DNA of 64,000 nt from assembly GCA_948468385.1 (NCBI GenBank), contig CAOKHZ010000003.1:62001-126000 (forward strand). Direction: 5' to 3'. The notes beneath the pieces were generated by a model that saw nothing but the letters and a program-made list of their open reading frames with translations, had not been told where the DNA came from and did not search any database. Source of the DNA: an uncultured Faecalicatena sp. Lineage in GTDB: Bacteria > Bacillota > Clostridia > Lachnospirales > Lachnospiraceae. Positions 33,365 through 43,065 of this stretch are shown here, in pieces; positions within the stretch are counted from its first letter, which is position 1; every line of letters starts with the position of its first letter. The position numbers were made by a program, and so were the translations under genes.

Positions 33365-34681
33365 TTATAACCTCCAATAACGGTATCCCGCCGCTTCATA
33401 TTCTTTTCTGTCAAGCAAGCCTTTCACGTCCAAAAGAAGCTTCTCACTTTCGCCAAACAACCGATCCACGTCTTCCATTTTCAAAACAGCAAATTCCTCA
33501 TGCGCCACGGTTAAAATCACCACGTCCATTTTTTCGATTTCATCCATTTCCATGAGACGTATTCCATACAGCTTTCGCACTTCCTCCACATCCGCCCTAG
33601 GATCGGTCACAATCGGAGTAATTCCGTATTCCTTTAATTCCTTCACAATATCAATGACCTTCGTATTCCTTGTATCCGGGCAGTTCTCCTTGAACGTGAA
33701 ACCCAGAATGGCCACCCGCGCGTTTTTTACATTTTTGTCGGCCGCGATTAAGAGCTTGACACAATTTTCCGCCACATATTTTCCCATGTCGTCATTAATC
33801 CGCCGTCCCGACAAAATGACCTGGCTGTGATAACCAAGCATCTCCGCCTTATACGTAAGATAATATGGGTCAACGCCAATGCAGTGGCCACCGACCAGCC
33901 CCGGACGAAACTTAAGGAAATTCCACTTTGTTCCCGCCGCCGCAAGCACGGCCCTGGTGTCGATTCCCATTTTGTTAAAAATAATGGAAAGCTCGTTCAT
34001 GAACGCGATGTTGATGTCACGCTGCGCGTTTTCAATTACCTTGGCCGCCTCGGCGACCTTGATGTTTCCTGCCTTGTAAACCCCCGCCTCGACCACGAGT
34101 TCATACACCTTTGCCACACATTCCAACGTCTCCGCGTCCATGCCAGACACAATTTTCTTTATCGTTTCCAGCCTATGTACCTTGTCACCCGGATTGATTC
34201 GCTCTGGACTGTAACCAACTTTAAAGTCTGCACCGCATTTCAGCCCGCTCTCCCGCTCCAATATCGGGACGCAGACCTCTTCCGTCACCCCCGGATACAC
34301 CGTGGACTCATACACGACGACGCTTCCCCTTGAAAGGTTTCGCCCGAGTATCTCCGACGCATTTTGAACCGAAGACAAATCCGGAGTGTGATCGGCATTG
34401 ACCGGAGTAGGAACTGCCACGATGTGAAACCGCGCCGTCCTGAGTCTTGTCTCCTCGGTCGTAAACTCGACCTCGGCACTTCTAATTGCTTCATCGCCCA
34501 CCTCGTTTGTCGGGTCAACACCAGACTTGTACAACGCGACCTTCTGCCCGTTTAAGTCAAATCCAATCACGCGGACTTTTTTGGCAAACGCCACCGCAAT
34601 CGGCATCCCCACATAGCCAAGCCCAATCACAGACAAGGACGCGTCCTTATTCAAAATGTTTTCATATAATTCAACCCACAT
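33365..34681 (-). CDS. UDP-N-acetylhexosamine 6-dehydrogenase (WbpO/TviB type)
   Basis: NAD-dependent enzyme oxidising C6 of a UDP-HexNAc to the uronic acid. SVIGLGYVGMPIAVAF is the NAD loop; VYESTVYPGVTEE, GYSPERINPGD, GLVGGHCIGVDPYYL (catalytic Cys) and FTFKENCPDTRNTKV are diagnostic of the WbpO/TviB branch rather than UDP-glucose dehydrogenases. 438 residues from ATG 34681, seven bases after TAGGAGG. With the epimerase it should make UDP-GalNAcA, and the adjacent AsnB-like gene could amidate it. Confidence 0.93.
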   Translation of the reverse strand: MWVELYENILNKDASLSVIGLGYVGMPIAVAFAKKVRVIGFDLNGQKVALYKSGVDPTNEVGDEAIRSAEVEFTTEETRLRTARFHIVAVPTPVNADHTPDLSSVQNASEILGRNLSRGSVVVYESTVYPGVTEEVCVPILERESGLKCGADFKVGYSPERINPGDKVHRLETIKKIVSGMDAETLECVAKVYELVVEAGVYKAGNIKVAEAAKVIENAQRDINIAFMNELSIIFNKMGIDTRAVLAAAGTKWNFLKFRPGLVGGHCIGVDPYYLTYKAEMLGYHSQVILSGRRINDDMGKYVAENCVKLLIAADKNVKNARVAILGFTFKENCPDTRNTKVIDIVKELKEYGITPIVTDPRADVEEVRKLYGIRLMEMDEIEKMDVVILTVAHEEFAVLKMEDVDRLFGESEKLLLDVKGLLDRKEYEAAGYRYWRL

Positions 34682-34722
34682 CCTACATCCTCCTATAATT
34701 TGTTTAGACAGCACCAACTATA

Positions 34723-36612
34723 TCATCTTGTTTTCATGTATTTGTCATACCATTGTTGAAATATGAAATATGCCCAAACCACTCTAGAGAAATTGTGTCC
34801 CGACCACCTTCCGCCATCACCCGTTTTCATATATCCATTTATAAAGTCACTTGTATAATCTGGATGAAAAATCCCCTGCCTAACCAAATAATCATGATTT
34901 GTCCAATCAAGAATCCGATCCTTCAAGGCCCCCCGCAACCACTTATCCAGCGGAATACAAAATCCCGCCTTCGGCCTATCTAACAATTCTTGTGGTATAT
35001 AATCATATACAATATCTTTTAAAATTTGTTTCTTATTTCCTTGATTCATTTTATACTCCACTGGCAATCTGTACGAATATTCCACCACCTCTTTATCTAA
35101 AATCGGGCATCTGCACTCTAATGCATATTTCATAGTGCCTCTGTCAACCTTAACAAGAATATCGTCGGGCAATAACGTTTCCATGTCCAAAAGCATTCTT
35201 GTGACGTCATACCTATTTTCACAGTACTTTGATTCCATTTCATAATAAAAATTATCTGCTGGTTGAAGTAAGATTTTATTTATCATTTCAAAATAACTAT
35301 TTACCCCGCCCTGTGTTCTTGCCTCAGGATTATTGTCATCCGAAAGAATACGATACACGATAGGGCGTCTCTTCCATAAAGTTGATTTCCTTATTCCTGG
35401 TATCCTCCCTAATTCATATAATATTTTCCCAAGTGTCTTTTTCTTTTGTGCTTGTTGCAAAACCGTATAGATATTATATCCTCCAAACAATTCGTCCCCG
35501 CCATCACCAGAAAGAATAACAGAAACCTTTTCCTTGGCAAGTTTTGACACCAACATTGTTGGAATTTGCGAAGAATCGGCAAATGGTTCATCATAATAAT
35601 CAGGAATGCTTTCCAGCACCTTTAACATATCATATTCATCTACATATAATTCTTCATGTTCTGTCCCCAAAACGTCTGACACTTGCTTTGCGTATACCGC
35701 TTCATTAAATTTATCATCATAAAATCCAATTGAGAACGTCTTGATTGATTTCGAGGCTGACTCTTGTGCCATGGCGCATACAAGAGAAGAGTCATATCCG
35801 CCACTTAAAAATGCCCCGACGGAAACATCTGCAATCATTCGTCTAGAAACCGCTTTTTTTAATAAATCCTTTAGTTCTTCCTTCGCTTGTTCATAATTCT
35901 TTACTTGGTATCTTCTTAATTCATTATATTTAGAGGCTACATCCCAATATTTATACTTACTTACATCTGTCTCCGAAATTTCCATCACGGAACCTGGTTC
36001 CAATTTATATGTGTTCCTATATATGGTATCTGGCGAAACAATACAGCTTCTATACAAAAAACGCCCTATTATCTCTTGATTTATTTCCTTTTTAAACAGT
36101 GTGGATTGTAATACGGCCTTCAATTCAGACGCAAAGACAATATTGGATTCCTCATCCATATAATAATAAAGCGGCTTTTTCCCTATTCTATCCCGAATCA
36201 AATAAACAATATTCTTTTCTCTATCCAGCAACGCGATTGCAAACATGCCGTTCACCCTATGGATAAAATCTATCCCCCATTTCAAATAGGCAGCAATAAG
36301 TACTTCCGTGTCGCTATCCGATGAAAACTCATAATCTCTTAATTCCTTCCGTAACTCTTGATAATTATATATCTCACCATTAAAAATCACCGTAACCTTC
36401 CTATTCATAGAATGCATTGGCTGATGTCCTTTTTCCGACAAATCAATAATGGATAATCTTCTCTGCGCAAAACCGACGTATCTTTTACCTCCTATCTGGT
36501 AGATTTCCTCCCCATGGTCATCCGGGCCTCTATGCGCAAGCATGTTATTCATTTTTACCAATACATCTTTTAATTCTAGCGTTTTAGATATAAACCCACA
36601 TATTCCACACAT
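34723..36612 (-). CDS. asnB: Glutamine-hydrolysing asparagine-synthase-like amidotransferase
   Basis: 629 residues. N-terminal class II glutaminase with Cys2 nucleophile (MCGICGF) and MLAHRGPDDHG; synthetase domain with the ATP loop AFLSGGYDSSLV and VILSGDGGDELFGGYN. In free-standing metabolism it makes asparagine. Inside glycan loci, relatives amidate uronic acids (WbpS of Pseudomonas aeruginosa O6 is the known case). It lies between a glycosyltransferase and the uronic-acid pair, with a 3-bp spacer to the upstream gene, so amidation of GalNAcA is my preferred role. Confidence 0.92.
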   Translation of the reverse strand: MCGICGFISKTLELKDVLVKMNNMLAHRGPDDHGEEIYQIGGKRYVGFAQRRLSIIDLSEKGHQPMHSMNRKVTVIFNGEIYNYQELRKELRDYEFSSDSDTEVLIAAYLKWGIDFIHRVNGMFAIALLDREKNIVYLIRDRIGKKPLYYYMDEESNIVFASELKAVLQSTLFKKEINQEIIGRFLYRSCIVSPDTIYRNTYKLEPGSVMEISETDVSKYKYWDVASKYNELRRYQVKNYEQAKEELKDLLKKAVSRRMIADVSVGAFLSGGYDSSLVCAMAQESASKSIKTFSIGFYDDKFNEAVYAKQVSDVLGTEHEELYVDEYDMLKVLESIPDYYDEPFADSSQIPTMLVSKLAKEKVSVILSGDGGDELFGGYNIYTVLQQAQKKKTLGKILYELGRIPGIRKSTLWKRRPIVYRILSDDNNPEARTQGGVNSYFEMINKILLQPADNFYYEMESKYCENRYDVTRMLLDMETLLPDDILVKVDRGTMKYALECRCPILDKEVVEYSYRLPVEYKMNQGNKKQILKDIVYDYIPQELLDRPKAGFCIPLDKWLRGALKDRILDWTNHDYLVRQGIFHPDYTSDFINGYMKTGDGGRWSGHNFSRVVWAYFIFQQWYDKYMKTR

Positions 36613-36615
36613 ACT

Positions 36616-37731
36616 TTAGTTTTTGACCTGAAACCTCTCTTTTTTATGTTTTTTCTCATATTTCCAATACGGCGTCTCATCCCATGGATCGTACTTATCC
36701 ATTTCACAAAGCACCAGCACGTCTTCCTTTGAAAATCCATTCTTCCATAATACATATGTCAGCGGCGTTTGATCTCTTTTCGCATAAGCGCAAAACTCCT
36801 GCCACCATTCTTCCATCAATTTGACACATGTTGGATTATTATGTTCCCGTACCAATAGCCCGCAAGCAAAAGACCCGCTGTTTTCCGGTAACCCTTGCAA
36901 CCAATAAGACTCCATCTGCCACATTAGCTTTTCCGACCAGTCCGCCCCCATTTTTGCACACCGCAAAGCATATTCATAAATATTATCCGTATAATTTTCC
37001 CCAAGAACGCCCAGTCTTGCTTTTTTCAATTTATTTACATTCTCGGCAATGTCGCCTACGATTGTTATATTTCCATCAACATAAACACTGTAACGATATT
37101 GCGGAAATATTTTATGCGCATTAATCTTACAATAGCGATTTTGATAGATAGGATCTTCAATTCCCTCTGGTAAATATTTTTCAATATCTAACCACTGATA
37201 GATAGACTTATTTTCCGGTGATTTATCTGAAATCAGAAAATAATCACATCTATCAGAAATATATTGTGGCTCTCTTACATCATCATACCCGCCAGTAATG
37301 CATGTATATATCGCCGTATCTTTCCTACTCAAAAATGGTAATTCTCTTTTCATCGTATCAGGCAATGCGAGCAAATCATCATACGTGACAATATTTTTTA
37401 TTCCTTGATTACTCAACTGCTTATATATGGAACCCATTCCCGCATATCCGACAAGGATAAAACATATTGTCTTTTCCCTATTTTCTATTAGTTTGCCTAT
37501 GGGGTTGCAATAAATACCTGGCATTATTTCAACGCCGTTCAACTCTGGCCTGTTATCACAGTAATAATCTATATGTACCCCATATTCTTCCAAAATTTGT
37601 TTTCCAAAACCCGTCCCAATCGTGCCGGCTCCCCATACGCATACTTCCATTTCATGAGAGCGAGCCTTTGCAAGCAATTCTTCCGTTTTTTCATTATTAT
37701 GAATTCCAAGATTCTTTTGAAAATTCTCCAA
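36616..37731 (-). CDS. Rossmann module plus DUF616/TOD1-like glycosyltransferase domain
   Basis: 371 residues, here with the shared module at the N-terminus (about 30-125; VCVWGAGTIGTGFGKQ, CDNRPELNG). Residues 135-365 match the DUF616/TOD1/MUCI70-type glycosyltransferase family: AIYTCITGGYDDVREP, YFLISDKSP, YRYSVYVDGNI (acidic site) and the later WWQEFCAYAKRDQTPLTY. It probably adds a sugar within the glycan. It ends 3 bp before the AsnB gene starts. Presence of the module at the opposite end from most neighbours argues for a mobile domain. Confidence 0.83.
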   Translation of the reverse strand: MENFQKNLGIHNNEKTEELLAKARSHEMEVCVWGAGTIGTGFGKQILEEYGVHIDYYCDNRPELNGVEIMPGIYCNPIGKLIENREKTICFILVGYAGMGSIYKQLSNQGIKNIVTYDDLLALPDTMKRELPFLSRKDTAIYTCITGGYDDVREPQYISDRCDYFLISDKSPENKSIYQWLDIEKYLPEGIEDPIYQNRYCKINAHKIFPQYRYSVYVDGNITIVGDIAENVNKLKKARLGVLGENYTDNIYEYALRCAKMGADWSEKLMWQMESYWLQGLPENSGSFACGLLVREHNNPTCVKLMEEWWQEFCAYAKRDQTPLTYVLWKNGFSKEDVLVLCEMDKYDPWDETPYWKYEKKHKKERFQVKN

Positions 37732-37776
37732 AATCGCCCCTCCTAATCCCTTGCCCTTTACTTCTTCAAACCACCC

Positions 37777-38934
37777 TTAAGCATCCGTCAAGGAGCCATC
37801 CTTATATAACCAATCTTCTAAAGAGGGGTTCGCCTCGACCGACCACGAAATAGATTCTGGCTCCTCTGCACAATATTTGCACATATCTATCGGGTTTAGG
37901 GCATACTCAACAGTCTTCCCATACAAAATGTTTTCATCCTCAAAAACACTTATTCCGCCTTCATGCACTTCATCCAAACCATAATAATTATTGAAGTCAT
38001 TTATCATTCCCTCAAGCGGGCATTTATATAATTTTCCCTTTCTCAAAAACGTACAAGCTGCGGAAGAACATTTTGCATTAGAAAATTTTGGATCATGTGT
38101 ATCCTCCAACGTCATATTTCTTGAAAACCATGATATTTCTTCCCCTTCAAAATGCCATGTAATCTTGTGTTTGTCTAATCGCTCCACAATTTGTTTTTTC
38201 ATTTTCAAAGTGGGCCGATATGGGGATATTGCGATACTTACATCATTCAAATTCATGGCCGACACTATCCTATGACTGATATTCGGTATCAGCAGACCAT
38301 TCGTAACGATCTCAATATCCGTTTTTGGAAAAATCTCTCGTGTAATCATTATATATTCATCCAGATTTTCTAATAAAAAAGGCTCTCCTCCCAATAACCT
38401 AAGCCTGAGAATCTGACCCACTTTTCTCAGTTGAAGCAAGTCTCTTTTATAATCCCTGATTGGATACACGCTGTCATTCTTAAATATGCTAGAAAAATGC
38501 GTACATCCTCTGCATTTTAAATTGCACGCATCTATCAAATTCACTTCTATGCGAGGCAAGAACCTATAAGTGTCCCCCGCAAATTTGCTCCAAATCACGT
38601 TCCCCTCTTTCTGCGATGGATCCACCTTCAAGCCCGAAAAACCAACCTTCGGCTTAACGATTCCAACATTTGCCACCGGGGTTCCATCCAACTGTTCAAG
38701 AATCTGGAATATATTTTTGGCGTTCTTAACCGCAAGCAACACCGTTATTTCCCTTAAATTCTTCCTTTCTTTCAAATCCTCATAGGAGATAACATCCACT
38801 TTGTCTATCACTGTATTTTGCAATTCATGATTATTATCTACAAATGCCAACGGTACGATATCGATATCTTCACACTTCATATTTTTTGCCACATATCGCC
38901 CTAACTCGTTCGCTCCCCAGATGACAACTTCCAT
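37777..38934 (-). CDS. Rossmann module plus radical SAM enzyme
   Basis: About 385 residues. N-terminal shared module (VVIWGANELGRYVAKN, FVDNNHELQ) followed by a radical SAM domain from about 130. DACNLKCRGCTHF gives the Cys-x3-Cys-x2-Cys cluster site, LRLLGGEPFL is the GGE motif, and a C-terminal cysteine set (CSSAACTF, CPLEG, CKYCAE) suggests an auxiliary iron-sulfur cluster. Radical chemistry on a sugar or on a glycan-linked residue is inferred. The ATG at 38934 has only a weak upstream site; a GTG at 38964 would overlap the preceding gene. Confidence 0.85.
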   Translation of the reverse strand: MEVVIWGANELGRYVAKNMKCEDIDIVPLAFVDNNHELQNTVIDKVDVISYEDLKERKNLREITVLLAVKNAKNIFQILEQLDGTPVANVGIVKPKVGFSGLKVDPSQKEGNVIWSKFAGDTYRFLPRIEVNLIDACNLKCRGCTHFSSIFKNDSVYPIRDYKRDLLQLRKVGQILRLRLLGGEPFLLENLDEYIMITREIFPKTDIEIVTNGLLIPNISHRIVSAMNLNDVSIAISPYRPTLKMKKQIVERLDKHKITWHFEGEEISWFSRNMTLEDTHDPKFSNAKCSSAACTFLRKGKLYKCPLEGMINDFNNYYGLDEVHEGGISVFEDENILYGKTVEYALNPIDMCKYCAEEPESISWSVEANPSLEDWLYKDGSLTDA

Positions 38935-38950
38935 ATCCAGCCCACTCTTT

Positions 38951-40153
38951 CTAAAATTCTTCACTTTTTAGCATTTCATCTATGTCTCCAAATGTCAAAT
39001 CATCACAATTGATAGTACTTACCTTTTCCATGGGAATTTTAAACTTTAAAACATTCTTCTTCATATCCTCAATCACACGATAATTCGCCGCAGCTATCAC
39101 TATTTTGTCATATTCCTTCGGTGAAATTTCCCCCAAAACATCTATACCTTTAACCCCTTGGCCGGGAACCGAATCTACCCAGACAATTATATTCATGCCT
39201 ATTTTTTTCATTAGCGGATATAATGCTTTCCCCATTTTCCCCGCCCCATATAGTATGATACAATCTGATTTTTTTAAATCGTCATATGGAACAATATGCT
39301 TCCTTTCATCTATAAGAATTGATTTATCTGTGATTCCAAACAAAATAAGATAATACATATATTTGATTAACTGTCGCTCAAGTAATTCCCTCTGCGCTAC
39401 CGAATCATTTATACACTTTTTCAAATACTCATTGAGCATACCAAGTCTCTGTATCTCATTTTCTTTTTTAATTCCCATGCAGGAATCACTGCGCAAAACA
39501 TAATGATAAAAGCTTTTATGAAGCACAAATATCTTTCTAGCATTTAAATAACAAGGATACACTACTCCAGCATCATCGCCCATTCGAATCTCATCTCTTA
39601 ATACGGACTGATATCGTTTCACCAATTCCGATTTGAATATTTTGTTATAAATATGTACATTAATCCCCGCCTCATAAAAATTTCCAGTATATATCATTCT
39701 GGGAAAAATTATTCTCTCTATATCATTTCTACCATAAAAACCCGGCTCAACATTATCAAACTCTTCTATGGCAGAATCCGCATATTCCCTCTGTAAACCT
39801 GAGCTGACTATTTCAGCATCATATTGAATCGCTTTTTTCATCATTTCAGAATACATTTCCGATTCAATCCAGTCGTCAGAGTCGACATATGTAATATAAT
39901 CGCCTTTTGCAACATTAACCCCTGTCTTCCTTGCCGATACAATTCCGCCGTTTTCTTTATGTATGACCTTGATACGCAAATCTTTTTTTTCATATCTATC
40001 ACATATTCTTCCCGAATCATCCGTTGAACCATCGTCCACTAAAATAATTTCCAAGTTTGAATAACTCTGATTTTGTATGCTACTTATACATTTCACCAAA
40101 TATTGTTCTGTATTATAAATAGGAACAATTACCGATAAGAGTTTTCCTTCCAT
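38951..40153 (-). CDS. GT2 glycosyltransferase with C-terminal Rossmann module
   Basis: 400 residues. LLSVIVPIYNTEQYLVKCIS, LVDDGSTDDSG and YVDSDDWIE mark a canonical GT2 domain. Residues about 285-385 carry CIILYGAGKMGKALYP and VDSVPGQGVKG, the shared module in its most canonical GxGxxG form. Transfer of an NDP-sugar during glycan assembly is expected; specificity unknown. Closely packed between a LicD gene (28 bp) and the radical SAM gene. Confidence 0.92.
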   Translation of the reverse strand: MEGKLLSVIVPIYNTEQYLVKCISSIQNQSYSNLEIILVDDGSTDDSGRICDRYEKKDLRIKVIHKENGGIVSARKTGVNVAKGDYITYVDSDDWIESEMYSEMMKKAIQYDAEIVSSGLQREYADSAIEEFDNVEPGFYGRNDIERIIFPRMIYTGNFYEAGINVHIYNKIFKSELVKRYQSVLRDEIRMGDDAGVVYPCYLNARKIFVLHKSFYHYVLRSDSCMGIKKENEIQRLGMLNEYLKKCINDSVAQRELLERQLIKYMYYLILFGITDKSILIDERKHIVPYDDLKKSDCIILYGAGKMGKALYPLMKKIGMNIIVWVDSVPGQGVKGIDVLGEISPKEYDKIVIAAANYRVIEDMKKNVLKFKIPMEKVSTINCDDLTFGDIDEMLKSEEF

Positions 40154-40181
40154 CTGTCACTACTGCTCCTTATTCCACTTT

Positions 40182-40997
40182 TCACGTATTCAAAAGCTTC
40201 AATTTACTCACCGGATGCACTTTTCGCTCTTCTACTGGTGGTAATTTCATATAGTCTCCAAACTTAAACGTCAAATACGCTTTGTAATCTTGTATTCCTT
40301 GAAATGTTACTTCTTCAAATACGATATCCGCGCTGTTTTCATACCAACTTCTATAATATCCCCACTCAGTGTTTGGTGTCGGAAACATGAGGATGCGCAC
40401 CATTCTGCTTTCTTTCTTATTTGCATTTCTTACCATCAAATGATAATAGTGAAACACCTTTTCTTCTGGTATTCTATCTAATACCTCATATACCTTTCTT
40501 TTGATATAATTCTTTTCAGCAATTTTCCCTACCTTGGCCCACAGAATTTTTCGAATGCAAAAGCATTCAAAATTCTTTATTGCTCTTAAGCAATAATTAT
40601 CCGGAACTCCATCCAATGGGAAAATATCAATGAACACTCCTTGGAAATATGGCATGTGTTCCTGATGTTCCCGCAAAAACAACGTATCTTTTCTTCTTAT
40701 TTTTCCATATCCCCATCTATACCCCTTTGTATTCCTATGGTCCTGAAATTCAAATCTTGACGTGTCTAATTCTTCTTTGCATACTTTTCTAAATTTTTCA
40801 TATTCAATTCTGAGCATCGCGATATCCGCATCGTCATCCCAAGGAATGAATCCCCCGTTTCGAATGGCCCCCAAAAGAGTCCCCGCTATAATGTTATATT
40901 GAATATTACATTTTTTACAAATTCTATCTACTTCAATCAACATCTCCAACTCTATCAACTGCAACTGTCTAAGTTGATCTTTACTTAGCTCTACCAT
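40182..40997 (-). CDS. LicD-family phosphotransferase
   Basis: LicD-type enzymes add phosphocholine or other phospho-polyol groups to surface glycans. The family core AGTLLGAIRNGGFIPWDDDAD is fully present near residue 42, followed by FRFEF-type and GVFIDIFPLDGVPDN. About 271 residues, within family range. GAGGTGG precedes ATG 40997; a GTG two codons upstream is possible. No choline kinase or LicC is in the window; the nearby CDP-polyol-making proteins (41713-43065 and 23113-25485) are the obvious donors. Confidence 0.92.
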   Translation of the reverse strand: MVELSKDQLRQLQLIELEMLIEVDRICKKCNIQYNIIAGTLLGAIRNGGFIPWDDDADIAMLRIEYEKFRKVCKEELDTSRFEFQDHRNTKGYRWGYGKIRRKDTLFLREHQEHMPYFQGVFIDIFPLDGVPDNYCLRAIKNFECFCIRKILWAKVGKIAEKNYIKRKVYEVLDRIPEEKVFHYYHLMVRNANKKESRMVRILMFPTPNTEWGYYRSWYENSADIVFEEVTFQGIQDYKAYLTFKFGDYMKLPPVEERKVHPVSKLKLLNT

Positions 40998-41006
40998 TTC
41001 CACCTC

Positions 41007-41732
41007 TTAATTCACATACACTTCCGGCTCATTTAGTATCACGTCCGTTATCCCTTGGCTTTCCAGCGCCTTCAAATCCAGCCGCGTCCCGGTCGGCTTC
41101 TCCGGGTACAAGTGACCCGAAAGCCACGCCCTCACCGGGTATCCTGCCACCCGCTCCATCGGCAGATCCATCCCTTTCCAGAATGGGTGCAACGCGTCCG
41201 CGCCGACTCCTTTTGCCTTGTACAAGCAATCCGAAACCCGACCGTCCAGAATTCCCACGTCCGCCCCCGCGTCAATTTCTTTGATGCGCTCCATCGACTT
41301 TGCCAAAAAGCTGGAATACACAATCGCATCCCCCACTCCTTTTGCCGCCGCCATATTCAATATCTTTTCTTCCATTCCCGGATAGGGGTACACGCTGTTT
41401 TTCAACTCGATATTCAGCTTCATGCCCGACTTAAGCCTTGGCTTCAATAAATCAAACACTTCTTCCATCGCCGGGATGCTCTGCGTCTCATTTTCCCCCG
41501 CGTAAATGTGGAGTTTCCGAAGCTCTTTCAGTGTAAAATCCCTGACAAAGCCCACGCCTTCCGTTGTCCTGTCGACCCGCTCGTCATGGACGACCACCAA
41601 CTCGCCGTCTTTCGTCAACTGAATATCCAACTCAATTCCAGCAAGTTCTCTTAACTCTATCGCCTTTTCAAATGCCAGCAGCGTGTTCTCGGGATATCGC
41701 TGGCTACAGCCCCTATGCGCCCATATCTTCAT
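41007..41732 (-). CDS. Glycerophosphodiester phosphodiesterase
   Basis: 241 residues with the GDPD signature IWAHRGCSQRYPENTLLAF (catalytic His-Arg), IELDIQLTKDGELVVVHD (metal Glu-Asp and second His) and LNIELKNS (metal Glu). It hydrolyses glycerophosphodiesters to glycerol-3-phosphate and an alcohol. No signal peptide is visible, so it acts in the cytoplasm and may supply glycerol-3-phosphate for CDP-glycerol, or recycle glycerophospho groups. The start at ATG 41732 follows GAAGGGG and overlaps the end of the upstream gene by 20 bases, suggesting translational coupling. Confidence 0.93.
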   Translation of the reverse strand: MKIWAHRGCSQRYPENTLLAFEKAIELRELAGIELDIQLTKDGELVVVHDERVDRTTEGVGFVRDFTLKELRKLHIYAGENETQSIPAMEEVFDLLKPRLKSGMKLNIELKNSVYPYPGMEEKILNMAAAKGVGDAIVYSSFLAKSMERIKEIDAGADVGILDGRVSDCLYKAKGVGADALHPFWKGMDLPMERVAGYPVRAWLSGHLYPEKPTGTRLDLKALESQGITDVILNEPEVYVN

Positions 41733-43065
41733 TCCGATTTTCCCCTTCAAGAAACTTTTCCATGATCTCCGCCATCGCGATGGATTCCGTTCGCGTCAAC
41801 TTGAACTCGTTCTTGGGATTTCCGTTAATCCGGTTCAGCCAGTCGCCAATCTCATAGCGCAAGCCCTCTCCCAGAAACCGCTCCGAATACTTCTCGACTT
41901 TCGACGCGTCCTCAAAATGTACCTCAAAGTACGTCGTCTTCCACCACGGGGCCTCCACCACGATGTATCCTTCCGTCCCGCCGATTAAAAGCCGTCCTTC
42001 GCTTTTGACCCCCAGACCGCAAGTCACCGTTGCCAGGCCTTTGCTGCATTTCAGATTCGCCTTTGTAAAAATGTCCAATCCTTGTTGGTTATAAATACTT
42101 TCAAACTCTATCTTTTCATACTCTTTTCCAAAAAGTTTGATAATCGGAAGCAGACAATAACTACCAAGCTCCAGGAAACTGCCGCCGTATTTTCTATCCG
42201 TAAGTTCCCTGGAATTTTCCGCCTCCAATTTCGTAAAGCACGCGTCAATATACCGAATGTTTCCAATCAGGCCACTGCAGGCAATGTCTATCAGCTTGTT
42301 AAATCCGGGACAATACGCGGTCTTGATTCCCTCAAATAACACAAGTTGATTTTCTCTGGCAATCTGAAACAATTCTTCCGCTTGTTTCTTTTCAAATACA
42401 AACGGCTTCTCGCACAACACATGCTTTTGATGCAATAGGGCATCCTTTACATATTCATAATGCGTCTCATGCGGGGAAGCCACGTAAACCACGTCCGTAT
42501 TTTCGTAGAGTTCTTCTCGTGTTGTATAAAAATCAATTTCATATTTTTCCGCAAATCTTCTGCCGCTGTCCAAATGGGGATTGTACACTCCCTGCGCGCT
42601 CACCCCGCTCACGCTTTTTGACTCCATCAAAAAACGTCCGGCGATTCTCCCGCTGCCAATCATTCCAATTCGCTGAATCTTGAAGCTCTGGTTTCTAAGC
42701 ATCGTACTGGAAACGCCTTTGGTCCGCTCCAAGTACACCACCTTGCAGTATTCGGACATATGGTCAAAATGTCCCACCCAGTCCGAACCGATTGCGAAAA
42801 TGTCAATTTCATATTTTTTAACATCGCTGATTTTCTGGCCAACTGTTTCCTCGATGACAATTTCATCGGCAAATCCCGACTTTCTGACATTCTCAATCCT
42901 CGTCATCAGGGAGTCCACGACGTTTAATTTTCCTCTTGCCCGGTCATAACCCTCCGTCGTCACGCCGACAATCAGGTAATCCCCTAACGCCTTTGCCCGT
43001 TTCAGAAGATTGTAATGTCCCTCATGAAACAAGTCAAAGGTCCCATATGTGATAACTTTTGTCAT
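41713..43065 (-). CDS. Cytidylyltransferase fused to Gfo/Idh/MocA oxidoreductase
   Basis: About 450 residues. Residues 1-125 are a TagD-like glycerol-3-phosphate cytidylyltransferase (YGTFDLFHEGHYNLLKRA with the HxGH site; GVSSTMLR closing loop). Residues 130-445 are a Gfo/Idh/MocA dehydrogenase (RIGMIGSGRIAGRFLM, VYVASPHETHYEYV, LCEKPFV with the catalytic Lys). The pair could reduce a keto-polyol phosphate or sugar and activate the product as a CDP derivative. The ATGA overlap with the upstream gene (43062) and GGAGAAG support the start at 43065. The fusion order is uncommon. Confidence 0.9.
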   Translation of the reverse strand: MTKVITYGTFDLFHEGHYNLLKRAKALGDYLIVGVTTEGYDRARGKLNVVDSLMTRIENVRKSGFADEIVIEETVGQKISDVKKYEIDIFAIGSDWVGHFDHMSEYCKVVYLERTKGVSSTMLRNQSFKIQRIGMIGSGRIAGRFLMESKSVSGVSAQGVYNPHLDSGRRFAEKYEIDFYTTREELYENTDVVYVASPHETHYEYVKDALLHQKHVLCEKPFVFEKKQAEELFQIARENQLVLFEGIKTAYCPGFNKLIDIACSGLIGNIRYIDACFTKLEAENSRELTDRKYGGSFLELGSYCLLPIIKLFGKEYEKIEFESIYNQQGLDIFTKANLKCSKGLATVTCGLGVKSEGRLLIGGTEGYIVVEAPWWKTTYFEVHFEDASKVEKYSERFLGEGLRYEIGDWLNRINGNPKNEFKLTRTESIAMAEIMEKFLEGENRNEDMGA

